In this document: one piece after another, positions 7,426-15,424 of the stretch
Layout of the letters: every line of letters starts with the position of its first letter
Position numbering within the stretch: position 1 is the stretch's first letter
Source of the DNA: JAUHXS01 sp965213575
GTDB taxonomy: Bacteria; Bacteroidota; Bacteroidia; Chitinophagales; JAUHXS01
Direction of reading: 5' to 3'
DNA length: 52,303 bases
Assembly: GCA_965213575.1 (NCBI GenBank)
Contig: CBDBZN010000008.1
Span: forward strand, 1-52,303
Position numbers and translations under genes: made by a program
Notes under the pieces: generated by a model
Told to the model about the DNA's origin: nothing
The model's database searches: none
Seen by the model: only the letters and a program-made list of their open reading frames with translations

Positions 7426-7858
7426 ATGAAATATTTAGGACTTTTTTTCAATAATTGTATCCTCACTGAATTCATTTGGACAAGGACGTCTATTCGAAAT
7501 ACCCCTGCGACATTTCTTTGACCTATGATATATTGCTTTCCGGAGCTACATTCTCAGGGAACATTACTGGACAAACAAATGGAATACCAGAACTTAATTT
7601 ATTCAATTGATGACTATAAGTCAATATCTGGCAGTTTATTTTGTGAAATTTGTTGTTAAATGTGACGGAATGACAAAAGAAATTGAAATTGTACATTCAG
7701 GGAACACCACGGATAGTAAGATTATTTCTGACTTTATGACCAAATTAGCTACAGAGAACAACTGGTCTCCTGCTGTTCACAGAGAAAGAAGAGTTCCACA
7801 CCGAAAAGTTATTAGCATTGAAATTAAAAAAGGAAAGATCAAGCGATTCAATTTATAA
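7426..7858 (+). pseudogene. Cassette C5: decayed small secreted protein
   Basis: Fragments in different frames line up as one protein of about 140 residues. A signal-peptide-like start (MKYLGLF then, after an indel, SIIVSSLNSFGQG) is followed by YDILLSGATFSGNITG and ends at 7610. The last 83 residues (ATG at 7610, stop 7858) carry a TonB-C-like region with WSPAVHRERRVPHRKV and IEIKKGKIKRF. At least two frameshifts are needed to join them. The 83-residue C-terminal part could be expressed alone, but I think the gene is dead. Function is unknown. Confidence 0.45.
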
Positions 7859-7881
7859 TATGGAATAAGTACTTTTATACA

Positions 7882-8966
7882 ATGAAAATTAAAAACAGGG
7901 CTGAGATAACAGTGAATATCTTAGTTGGATTACCGAATTAAAATCGAAAATTCAATCAACTCAATTAAAAGCTGCTATATCAGTTAATAAAGAACTTTTA
8001 TCCCTTTATTGGGAAATTGGAAGATCTATCTCATTAAAGATAACAGAAGCAAATTGGGGAGCATCTGTTGTTGAACAAATATCAAAGGACTTGAAAACTG
8101 AAATTTCCTAATCAAAAAGGTTTTTCAAGGTCAAATTTGTTTTCAATGAAACAATGGTTTGAATTTTATTCTACTTTAAACAAAGACGTTGAAAAAATCC
8201 AACAGCTTGTTGGACAAATTCCTTGGGGGCATAATTTGGTAATCATAACTAAATCGAAATCAACAGACGAAGCTTTGTTTTATTGTAACAAAAACAATTG
8301 AGAATAATTGGTCACGTGCTGTCTTAATTAACCAAATTTCATCAGACTTTTACAATCGCCAAGGGGAAAGCAATCACGAATTTTAACAATACATTGCCCG
8401 AACCTCATTCTGGACTTGCGACTGAAACCCTAAAAGACCCATATAAACTTGACTTCCTTGACCTTCAAGAAAAAATCCTTGAAAAGGACATAGAAGCACA
8501 ACTTGTAAAACACATTACCTCATTTTTACTCGAACTTGGAGCAGGATTTTCATTCGTGGGACAGCAAGTGCCCATTAAGATTGATAAGCAGGACTTTTAC
8601 ATTGATTTGCTCTTTTATCACATCAAACTTAAATGTTATGTTGTAATTGAACTAAAAGCTATAGAATTTAAAGCTGAATTTGCTGGCAAAATGAATCTGT
8701 ATTTATCAGCTGTAGATGACTCAATGAAAACCGAATCAGACAATCCAACTATCGGACTTTTGTTATGCCAATCAAAATCGGAAGTGATTGCAGAATACGC
8801 TTTGAGAGGAATGACACAGCCAATCGGAATTGCCGAATATGAATTAAGTAAAGCAATTCCAAAAAACCTGAAATCGAACTTGCCAACAATTGAAAAAATA
8901 GAAAAGGAACTTGCTACAACACTCGCTAAAAAACATAGCCGCCCTGCGGGACGGCAACATTTTTAG
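7882..8966 (+). pseudogene. Cassette C5: DUF1016 (YhcG-type) PD-(D/E)XK nuclease, multiply frameshifted
   Basis: The N-terminal DUF1016 domain is readable (SWITELKSKI, ELLSLYWEIGRSI, NWGASVVEQISKDL), then FSRSNLFSMKQWFEFY, then IPWGHNLVIITKSKS. The C-terminal nuclease domain is intact from about 8394: FSFVGQQVPIKI, FYIDLLFYH, YVVIELKAIEFK (D...ExK) and GLLLCQSKS. Joining them requires indels near 7902, 8105, 8285 and 8362. YhcG-like proteins are putative nucleases linked to restriction and retron-type defence loci. The C-terminal codons run into the attC-like site 5 (AGRQHF). A free nuclease-domain product from an internal start near 8394 cannot be excluded. Confidence 0.85.
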
Positions 8967-8980
8967 CGTAACCGTTGTGC
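8914..8980 (+). other. attC-like recombination site 5 (C5/C6 junction)
   Basis: A palindrome with left element GCTACAAC (8913-8920) and right end AACC-GTTGTGC (8974-8980). The arms GCTAAAAAACATAGCCG and CGGCAACATTTTTAGC pair almost fully around the tip CCCTGCGGGA, shared with site 3. The left element complements the damaged opening of the same cassette at 7406-7411. Confidence 0.7.
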
Positions 8981-9014
8981 GGCATACAAAGAAAGCTCAC
9001 GCACAAACAGCCCA

Positions 9015-9043
9015 TTTGGTTTTGCCAACGCTGAAAAACCAAA
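9015..9043. repeat. Hairpin with 9-bp perfect arms
   Basis: TTTGGTTTT and AAAACCAAA flank an 11-nt loop containing GCCAACGCTG. The element TTTGCCAACGCT recurs at 9056-9067. It lies just inside the decayed cassette C6. Its role is unknown. Confidence 0.5.
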
Positions 9044-9115
9044 AGAGCTTGAATTTTTGCCAACGCTCGACAGAAATGAATGAGACACGAAAAAAACGGA
9101 AAATAAGGAAAAGGA

Positions 9116-9439
9116 ATGTTTGAACAGACTTTTAAAAATATAGACGACATATTCCACAAAGACGCAGATTACGGAAATGAATTGGATTATGTCTAACAGT
9201 CCTCTTGGGTATTGTTCCTGAAATACTTGGACGACTTAAAACGCGACCGCGCCACTTCTGCCGAACTCAGGAAAAAGCTATACACCTGTAATTAACCAAG
9301 AATATCATTTGGGCAGTTCCTAAATTGACAGACGGCAAAAATTTATGACGGTGCAGTGGGTTCTGCGGGCTTCTTATGTGAAGCGTTCGACTACCTGCAA
9401 TTAGGTAAAGAACTCAACACCAAGGAGTGGGAGACTTAA
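9116..9439 (+). pseudogene. hsdM: Cassette C6: hsdM (type I restriction DNA methylase) remnant
   Basis: The start reads MFEQTFKNIDDIFHKDA, followed by ELDYV-stop-QSSWVLFLKYLDDL, the normal N-terminus of HsdM N6-adenine methylases. Frameshifts then lead through YTPVINQEY and WAVPKLTDGK to YDGAVGSAGFLCEAFDYL, the region of the AdoMet motif. More than 100 residues between the N-terminal helical domain and this motif are deleted. Neither hsdS nor hsdR follows. No attC-like palindrome was found between this remnant and 9533, so the array has no recognisable distal end. Confidence 0.8.
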
Positions 9440-9533
9440 AATAGGCTTTATTAATTACTTAAAGACTTCTTCATATAATGTCTAAATTTTAGAATATGCT
9501 ATATGAATTAGCAGCTTAAAAGGGTAGGGAGTA

Positions 9534-10596
9534 TTAAAAAATACTGAGCTGATTACAACCGGCTTTTGGATTATATAAAGTAGTATTGAGAGCAGGCAAT
9601 CTCCTATCTTTCATATATTTCGCTTTGCTAATATAAAAAAGTGACTGAATAGCATCAGCAATTTGCCCTTCGCCTTTTATTCTTTTGCCCCAGCGGCTGT
9701 CGTTTAAATTTCCTCCATGGCAATCTTGGATTTGATGCAATACTTTTTCTGCCCTGTCCGGAAAGTTTTGGTAGATCCAATCTTTGAATATTTCTGCAAT
9801 AGAGCCATTGAGGCGCACAATAGTATATCCGGCAGAGCATGCGCCATTTTCAGCTGCAGCTTTAATGATGGCAGGAATTTCTTCGCTATTTAAAGCAGGA
9901 ATGATAGGGGCAACCATCACGTTTACAGGAATATTTTTTTTCTGAGAGCATTTTAATTACTTCCAGTCTTTTAGCGCCTGATGCTGTTCTTGGCTCCAGC
10001 TGCCTCCTCAACGGCTCATTTAACGTGGTAATACTTAAGCTTACGTTAACTAAATTTAATTTGCTTAGCTCAGTAAGAATATCTATATCTCTTAGGATTA
10101 AACTATTTTTAGTAATTATACTGACAGGATGTTGATATTTTAATAAAATTTGTAGTATCCTTCCGGTAATATTTAGTTTTTTCTCAATAGGCTGATAACA
10201 ATCAGTATTACCGGATAACATGATCGGATAGGGAACCCATTTAGGATTGCTTAGTTGTTTTTCTAGTACTTCGGGAGCATTCTCTTTGATAATGATCTTT
10301 CTTTCAAAATCCAGTCCTGCGCTGTATCCCCAATACTGATGTGTATTTCTTGCAAAACAATAAATACAGCCGTGTTCACATCCTTGATAGGGATTCATGG
10401 AATAGGCCATCCCTATATCCGGACTGGTTACTTTATTAATGATCTTTTTCGGCGATTCGTAATAATATTGGGTTTGAGAATTCTCTAATGCTTCTTCATC
10501 AAGGCCTTCAATATGCTCCGTTACATACTCGTTTTGCAAAAACGGATTCTTGCTGTTTATTTGTGCACCACGCCCTTTTAAATAATCCTGATTCAT
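9534..10596 (-). pseudogene. PA0069/Rv2578c-type radical SAM protein, frameshifted in an A8 run
   Basis: The first frame (10596 down to 9886) carries the iron-sulfur motif CEHGCIYC after MNPYQG, then PIMLSGNTDCYQPIEKKL, SIITKNSLILRD and LNEPLRRQLEPRTAS. The second frame (from about 9930 to 9534) continues NVMVAPIIPALN, TIVRLNGSI and GKRIKGEGQIADAI, the expected C-terminal half. The two join if one base is removed from the T8 run at 9934-9941 (A8 on the coding strand). Family members bind a 4Fe-4S cluster and AdoMet; the substrate is not known. It starts the ordinary chromosome after the cassette array. The frameshift could be a sequencing error, a slippage-based switch or a real lesion. Confidence 0.85.
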
Positions 10597-10623
10597 TATT
10601 TAATTTAATGAATTTTGGAAAAA

Positions 10624-11745
10624 TTATCTAATTAATAAAATGTTTCCGGTCTGTGTGATGGGTTCCCCGGTAGTAGAAGTATAAGTTACTTTGTAAATAT
10701 AATTCCCTTGCGGATAAAATTTATTGTTAATACTTCTTCCATCCCATGTATTATTTACTGTATTAATAAACACCCTGCCGCCAAATACATTATATATTTC
10801 TAAAGTTAAGTCCTCGCAACCTTCACATATTATGTTTAGCTTATCATTTACATTATCATTATTTGGCGAAAATACATTAGGAATAAAAAAATTAGTTTCA
10901 GGTAAAGGAGTGCTTGTGGAATCTTTTATTGTATCTTCTTCACAATTAATAGGTAAGTCAATAACCAATGTATCGCTACCACATTGATTAAAAGCAGTAA
11001 TTATATAGTTGTTAGCCGCATCAACTTGAAATTCAAAATTACTTGAAACGGGTTCACTATTAAAAAAGTAATTGATCCCTCCATAATCTTGATTTATAGA
11101 TACACTCACCAAATCACCCACACAGATTTCATCGCTAGTATCTATATCTATAGATATTTTAATAAGAGGAGCCGGCTTAACTTCTACATCATCAATAAAA
11201 TAAAATGTCTCAATCTCATCATTAACATTTGAAATATTAGCATACTCATTAAAATTGCCGATATGAGCATCACTTTCTCCTCCTATAGCTCTAAATTTAC
11301 CACTGATTTCGGTATAGGTATTCCCTATCAAAACATTTGCCGGGCTACTGATTTGAGGATTTACGAGAATCGGATCACTGCTAAAAGTGTATTCTCCAAC
11401 TGAGAAATTCATACCTATAGAGTCTATTTTTAATGTTCTGAAATCAGCTAAGCGAGCGTAAAAGCTAACACAGTATTCACGGCCTGCATCTAATGTGTCT
11501 TTTAACTTAGTAGACATATACTCATATTTTAAAGCTGATATTATAATACCCCCATGTTGAGAAGAAGTCCGTGGAAAATCACATCTTATTTCAGCTGATC
11601 CTCTTGCTGAATACCAAGGTTCACCGGTATATGTATTCGTTTCTGTACCACATGAGATACTATCAATACTAGGATCAATAATTAAATTTTGAGCAATAAT
11701 TGGAAATGTGGCCAAATAACAACAGGCTATCAGTATGTATTTCAT
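10624..11745 (-). CDS. Secreted protein with gliding-motility/T9SS type B C-terminal domain
   Basis: I chose the Met at 11745, which gives a clean signal peptide (MKYILIACCYLATFPIIAQ); an upstream in-frame ATG at 11772 would add nine residues. The central part resembles a carbohydrate- or Ig-like beta domain: EYCVSFYARLAD, FIDDVEVKPAP. It is followed by a PKD-like stretch and the C-terminal sorting domain: FIPNVFSPNNDNVNDKL, IYNVFGGRVF, WDG, PQGNYIYKVTY, ILLIR. That domain directs export through the type IX secretion system. The protein is extracellular or cell-surface; its ligand is unknown. It is separated from folC by 35 bp. Confidence 0.85.
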   Translation of the reverse strand: MKYILIACCYLATFPIIAQNLIIDPSIDSISCGTETNTYTGEPWYSARGSAEIRCDFPRTSSQHGGIIISALKYEYMSTKLKDTLDAGREYCVSFYARLADFRTLKIDSIGMNFSVGEYTFSSDPILVNPQISSPANVLIGNTYTEISGKFRAIGGESDAHIGNFNEYANISNVNDEIETFYFIDDVEVKPAPLIKISIDIDTSDEICVGDLVSVSINQDYGGINYFFNSEPVSSNFEFQVDAANNYIITAFNQCGSDTLVIDLPINCEEDTIKDSTSTPLPETNFFIPNVFSPNNDNVNDKLNIICEGCEDLTLEIYNVFGGRVFINTVNNTWDGRSINNKFYPQGNYIYKVTYTSTTGEPITQTGNILLIR

Positions 11746-11780
11746 AGATACAATATACAAAAAATCCATCATTTAAATTT

Positions 11781-13055
11781 TTATATCACCTCCGCTACTA
11801 CAAAACTACTGCCACTTACAAGAACCAGGTCATCTTCATTAGCATTGTCAATAGCAGACATATATGATTGATTAACAGAATTATAAACCTTTCCATTTAA
11901 ATTATAACTCAAGCTATATTTTGCTAGTTTTTCAGCATCTAACCCACGAGGAATGTTGGGCTTACAAAAGTAATAAATAGCCTCTTTGGGCAATATGGAA
12001 AGAACAGCATTTTGATCTTTATCACTGACCATGCCTAAAACAAAATGAAGTTTTTTGTAAGAGATTTGTGTGAGTTGTTTTAACACTTCTTTAATACCTG
12101 CTTCATTGTGGGCTACATCTGCTATAACTAAGGGTTTGTGTGATAATATTTGCCAACGTCCTTTAAAACTAGTTGACTTTTTTACATTTTTAAAGCCTTT
12201 TTTAATAGTGAGTTTGGTGATGGAAAAATGATTATTAAGTTTATCAATTGCAGCAACAGCAGTTTGTAAATTTTTTAATTGATATTGCCCTATTAAATCT
12301 GTCACATATTTCTCTCCATTGATTGTTATGATCTGATGCTCTCCACCTTGATCAATCATTTGAGCTTTATATTTTTGATCGGCAAAAATGATCTCAGATT
12401 GATTTTCTTTTGCTTTATCAATAAAGACTTGATCCGTTTCCGGTTGTGATTCTCCAATAATCACCGGAACGTTTTGTTTAATAATACCCGCTTTTTCTCC
12501 GGCTATTTCAGGCAACGTATTGCCTAAAAATTGTTGATGATCTAAACTGATATTAGTTATAACAGATAGAAGAGGAGTAATGACATTAGTTGAGTCCAAT
12601 CGGCCTCCTAAGCCTGTTTCAATAACGGCTACATCTACTTTTTGGTCGGCAAAGTATTTGAAGGCCATTGCCACTGTAATTTCAAAAAAAGAAGGCTTTA
12701 TTTCATTAAAAGCTTCTTTATATTTTTTTACAAAATCTATGACATATGCTTTATTGATATAGTCACCATTGATTTTGATACGCTCTCGGTAAACTTTATA
12801 ATGAGGAGAGGTATACAGGCCTGTTTTATAACCTGAACTTTGTAGAATAGCTGCTATAATATGAGCTACAGAACCCTTACCATTCGTTCCTGCGATATGA
12901 ATCGTCTTAAGCTCATCCTGAGGATTACTTAATAACTGACATAATTTTTTGGTATTCGTTAAGTCTTTCTTAAAAGCACTGCTGCCATCTCGCTGATACA
13001 TAGGCAGCTGAGTGTATAGATAATCTATGGTATCTTGATAAGACTGTTGAAGCAT
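11781..13055 (-). CDS. folC: Bifunctional dihydrofolate/folylpolyglutamate synthase
   Basis: The 424-residue protein matches the usual length. The ATP-binding loop GTNGKGS lies at 56-62, followed by GLYTSPHYKVYRERIKING, VIETGLGGRLDSTN and SLDHQQFLG, the folC family signatures. The C-terminal ligase domain contains FKGRWQ and VIADVAHNEAGI. It adds L-glutamate to dihydropteroate and then to folates in the cytoplasm. It lies 4 bp downstream of the tonB stop and is probably in the exbB-exbD-tonB operon. Confidence 0.95.
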   Translation of the reverse strand: MLQQSYQDTIDYLYTQLPMYQRDGSSAFKKDLTNTKKLCQLLSNPQDELKTIHIAGTNGKGSVAHIIAAILQSSGYKTGLYTSPHYKVYRERIKINGDYINKAYVIDFVKKYKEAFNEIKPSFFEITVAMAFKYFADQKVDVAVIETGLGGRLDSTNVITPLLSVITNISLDHQQFLGNTLPEIAGEKAGIIKQNVPVIIGESQPETDQVFIDKAKENQSEIIFADQKYKAQMIDQGGEHQIITINGEKYVTDLIGQYQLKNLQTAVAAIDKLNNHFSITKLTIKKGFKNVKKSTSFKGRWQILSHKPLVIADVAHNEAGIKEVLKQLTQISYKKLHFVLGMVSDKDQNAVLSILPKEAIYYFCKPNIPRGLDAEKLAKYSLSYNLNGKVYNSVNQSYMSAIDNANEDDLVLVSGSSFVVAEVI

Positions 13056-13059
13056 CGCA

Positions 13060-13872
13060 TTACTTCACTTTAAATGTAAAAGTTATAGAGCCGAATTGCT
13101 CTTCTTGGGCATATTGGTCTGAATTGAACTTAGCTTTTTGTGCCGCTTCTTCTGAAATCCGAACTAAATAAGGGTCATTGGTAGTAGAACCTTTTAATTG
13201 ATATTTAGCATATACAACTTTCCCATATTGATCAACTTTGATTCGAACGACTACTTTACCGGTTGCTTGAGATTTGTCGGTAATATTTGGCTTTAGGATC
13301 ATTGACCTACCGGTTAAATCATATCCTATGCCTTCATTTCCCAATCCAACCATGCCGTCTTTACTTAATTCGCCATCTAAACTACCTTTATCACCTTCCT
13401 TATCATCCTTTCCTTCACTTTTACTTTGATTGACTTTATCTTTATTAAATAATAAACTTTGGTCTACTTCCGGCTTTTTTTCTTTTACTGGTTCTTCTAC
13501 TTTTTCTACAGGTTTTTCCTTTTTAATCACTTCCTCTTTCTTTTTCACCACTTCTTTTTTGGGCTGAATGGCTGGAGCTTCCTCTATATCTTGCTCAACT
13601 ACTTCTTCTTCGATAGGCACTTCTTCTGCAACCGGCTCTTCTGACTGCTCTTGTTCTATTTCCGTTTCTATAGGTATATTTTCAGTACTTTCAGGCTGTT
13701 CTTCACCGGCCCCTACTTCTGTATTGCCAAAACTGATAAGTATACCTTCTTCTAAGGGGGGAGGATATGGAACGGTTAATCCTAAAATGATAAACAAAAG
13801 CAATAGTAACCCATGAATGATTAGGGTTGCTATAATTCCATTTCGTTTATTTTTTGAAATTTCAAATTTCAA
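13060..13872 (-). CDS. tonB: Energy transducer TonB
   Basis: The protein has 270 residues. A membrane anchor at about 13-35 (GIIATLIIHGLLLLLFIILG) is followed by a long Glu/Pro/Lys-rich periplasmic spacer (about 55-135) and a C-terminal TonB domain (VVVRIKVDQYGKVVYAKY through FGSITFTFKVK). No ATG is available: the frame from the exbD stop offers only TTG at 13872, directly before KFEISKNKR, so I take TTG as the start. It couples the proton motive force from ExbB/ExbD to outer-membrane receptors such as the one at 46659-49001. Confidence 0.9.
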   Translation of the reverse strand: MKFEISKNKRNGIIATLIIHGLLLLLFIILGLTVPYPPPLEEGILISFGNTEVGAGEEQPESTENIPIETEIEQEQSEEPVAEEVPIEEEVVEQDIEEAPAIQPKKEVVKKKEEVIKKEKPVEKVEEPVKEKKPEVDQSLLFNKDKVNQSKSEGKDDKEGDKGSLDGELSKDGMVGLGNEGIGYDLTGRSMILKPNITDKSQATGKVVVRIKVDQYGKVVYAKYQLKGSTTNDPYLVRISEEAAQKAKFNSDQYAQEEQFGSITFTFKVK

Positions 13873-13887
13873 ATTATAGGTTTTAAG

Positions 13888-14283
13888 TTAATCTTTTGGG
13901 CTTGTTGCCAACACCATCTTAATTTTTAGTTCGTTGGCTATGTTCATTACATCTACTACATTCTCTACCGGAACTGATTTCTCAGCATTTAATATTACTG
14001 TTGGATCCGATTCACCTTGCACTCGTTTATTTAGAATGCCTTTAATTTCTAAAATCGATACTTTTTGTTTATCAATATAATAATCCAATTCTTTGGTAAT
14101 AGAGACTGAGATAGATTGTTTGGCTAAAGTCTGACTATTTGACTTAGGCAAGAGTAATTTTAATGCGTTAGGGCTTACTAAAGTAGAGGTGAGCATAAAA
14201 AATATCAATAACAGAAAAATAATATCTGTCAAAGAAGACATGCTAAAATCAGCGCTAATTTTATTTCTACTTTTTAAACTCAT
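13888..14283 (-). CDS. exbD: Biopolymer transport protein ExbD/TolR
   Basis: The protein has 131 residues. The single N-terminal membrane helix (SSLTDIIFLLLIFFMLTS) contains the conserved Asp needed for proton use, and a periplasmic domain with VPVENVVDVMN follows. Its ATG overlaps the stop of exbB by 4 bp (ATGA at 14280-14283). It lies 15 bp upstream of the tonB start. Confidence 0.95.
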   Translation of the reverse strand: MSLKSRNKISADFSMSSLTDIIFLLLIFFMLTSTLVSPNALKLLLPKSNSQTLAKQSISVSITKELDYYIDKQKVSILEIKGILNKRVQGESDPTVILNAEKSVPVENVVDVMNIANELKIKMVLATSPKD

Positions 14284-14969
14284 TTGGCGGGTTCTTGTAA
14301 TAAGTCAATAAACTCTACAGTAATAGCTTCCATTTTATTGATCACTTTCTCTACCATGGCTACTAAGTAATTATAACAAATATAGGCAATAATGCCTACT
14401 GCCAGCCCTACAGCTGTAGTGATCATCGCCTCGTAAATACCTCCCGCAAGCAAAGATGGGTCGATGTTATTACCTGCTTTAGACATATTAAAAAATGCTC
14501 TAATCATTCCTGTTACAGTTCCCAAAAATCCGATCATTGGAGCTGCTCCTGAAATAGTTGCCAGAGTAGCTAGGTTCTTCTCCATCTTATAAATTTCTAA
14601 TTTTCCTACATTTTCGATAGACACATCAATATCTCTTAAAGGTTTTCCGATTCGTTTCACACCTTTTTCAATCATACGAGCAACGGGAGAATCAGTATTT
14701 TTACACAAAGATTTTGCAGCTTCTATATTTCCTGTAGCCACATAATCTTTTATGTTATCCATAAAATGAGGGTCTATATTAGCAGCTTTACGAATGGTTA
14801 GATACCGCTCAACGAATATATATATGGCTACTATGGATAGGATCAGTATCGGGATGATAAGCAGTCCTCCTTTGCTCAGCAAATCTATCAAGTTCGTTTT
14901 TTCTTCCATCACCACTCCATTTGGACCTGTGGATACGGTATCTATTACTTGTAATATTAATGTTTGCAT
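14280..14969 (-). CDS. exbB: Proton channel ExbB/TolQ (MotA family)
   Basis: The protein has 229 residues and three membrane segments: LLIIPILILSIVAIYIFVERY, LATLATISGAAPMIGFLGTV and AMITTAVGLAVGIIAYICYNY. GFLGTVTGM and EAMITTAVGL are the family signatures. It is the first gene of exbB-exbD-tonB-folC. An internal Met at residue 21 (MEEKTNLIDLL) is an alternative start, because residues 1-20 look like a short non-conserved extension. Confidence 0.94.
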   Translation of the reverse strand: MQTLILQVIDTVSTGPNGVVMEEKTNLIDLLSKGGLLIIPILILSIVAIYIFVERYLTIRKAANIDPHFMDNIKDYVATGNIEAAKSLCKNTDSPVARMIEKGVKRIGKPLRDIDVSIENVGKLEIYKMEKNLATLATISGAAPMIGFLGTVTGMIRAFFNMSKAGNNIDPSLLAGGIYEAMITTAVGLAVGIIAYICYNYLVAMVEKVINKMEAITVEFIDLLQEPAK

Positions 14970-15103
14970 GGTTTTTATAACGACTTTAAAGTTCTATTAT
15001 TATTTTGCTCAAATATAAGCGGAAACAATTTAGAGTTACAAAAAACTAATGCACAACCGTGTATAACGCACGTATGGTATTGTAGACAATAGAGTTGGAG
15101 TTG

Positions 15104-15298
15104 AGATTTACGACATACGAGGTACGATTTTAGAATCTTTAGTTTTTATAATTTAATTTGAAAACAATTTATTCATCATTTGTCTTTCAAAAGTGATTCA
15201 AAATCGTGCCTCGTAAATCAAAATCGTATATTAAAATTACATTTATATTTCTACCTCAGTCATCCGTCCGTTGTCTTGAAAATCGTACCTCGTAAATC
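15104..15298. repeat. Dispersed AAAATCGTACCTCGTAAATC-type repeats
   Basis: Copies at 15199-15218 (AAAATCGTGCCTCGTAAATC, partly repeated to 15229) and 15279-15298 (AAAATCGTACCTCGTAAATC) are in direct orientation. An inverted, interrupted copy lies at 15104-15131 (GATTTACGACATACGAGGTA then CGATTTTA). A related string (CATCGTACATCGTATATT) occurs at 29992-30010 upstream of the MscS gene, so this is a dispersed short intergenic repeat. Confidence 0.65.
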
Positions 15299-15320
15299 TA
15301 AAATCAAAATACTCTTTCGG

Positions 15321-15351
15321 TTATCCACAATACCTCTAAATTTTATCCACA
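15321..15351 (+). promoter_or_regulatory. Two perfect DnaA boxes upstream of gyrA
   Basis: TTATCCACA occurs at 15321-15329 and again at 15343-15351, in the same orientation and 22 bp apart (about two helical turns). Both match the consensus 9-mer. They could mediate DnaA control of gyrA. Two boxes alone do not make an origin. Confidence 0.6.
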
Positions 15352-15388
15352 AGCTTAGCACCCGACAGTAGATTCAAGTTCAATTTGT

Positions 15389-15396
15389 TATCTTTG
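15389..15396 (+). promoter_or_regulatory. gyrA -7 promoter element
   Basis: TATCTTTG fits TAnnTTTG and lies 28 bp before the gyrA ATG. No clear -33 element was seen. Confidence 0.5.
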
Positions 15397-15424
15397 AATG
15401 TAATTTTATAATTAAACACAACAC

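Larger units (their letters stand above)
818..8980 (+). mobile_element. Integron-like gene-cassette array carrying defence genes
   Basis: Six plus-strand units are separated by attC-like palindromes. Inferred cassettes, cutting G^TT, are C1 819-2340, C2 2341-4127, C3 4128-6490, C4 6491-about 7406, C5 about 7407-8974, and a C6 remnant from 8975. C1, C2 and C3 begin with TTGTGC, TTGGGC and TTGGGC and carry GCACAAC, GCCCAAC and GCCCAAC at the start of their own 3' palindrome, which are exact reverse complements. C5 begins GTAGC (with TT apparently deleted) and ends GCTACAAC. The cargo is restriction, methylation, nuclease and toxin-antitoxin genes, all in one orientation. The tyrosine recombinase reads away from it at 1-796. 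Distal units (C5, C6) are pseudogenes. Confidence 0.72.
14970..15424. other. 455-bp intergenic region upstream of gyrA and exbB (divergent)
   Basis: I see no gene here. It holds a lone attC-like half element (15051-15057 with flank), three copies of a dispersed TCGTACCTCGTAAATC-type repeat, two perfect DnaA boxes and the gyrA promoter. Each is listed separately. Confidence 0.7.

Noticed and set aside
8394..8966. Reading the 190-codon frame as a complete short nuclease gene
   Set aside because: Its first codon is TTG inside a conserved region, and matching DUF1016 sequence continues upstream in other frames; it is the 3' part of a pseudogene.
8911..9159. Short frames on both strands around attC-like site 5
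   Set aside because: They translate palindrome and hairpin sequence and show no protein-like features.
12580..12836. Plus-strand short frames inside folC
   Set aside because: Antisense shadows of a well-supported gene.
13459..13816. Plus-strand Phe- and Ser-rich frames opposite the TonB spacer
   Set aside because: They are the complement of the low-complexity Glu/Pro/Lys spacer; no independent support.
15321..15351. DnaA boxes considered as oriC
   Set aside because: Only two boxes, no clear AT-rich unwinding region with 13-mers, and no dnaA or dnaN nearby; kept only as regulatory sites.
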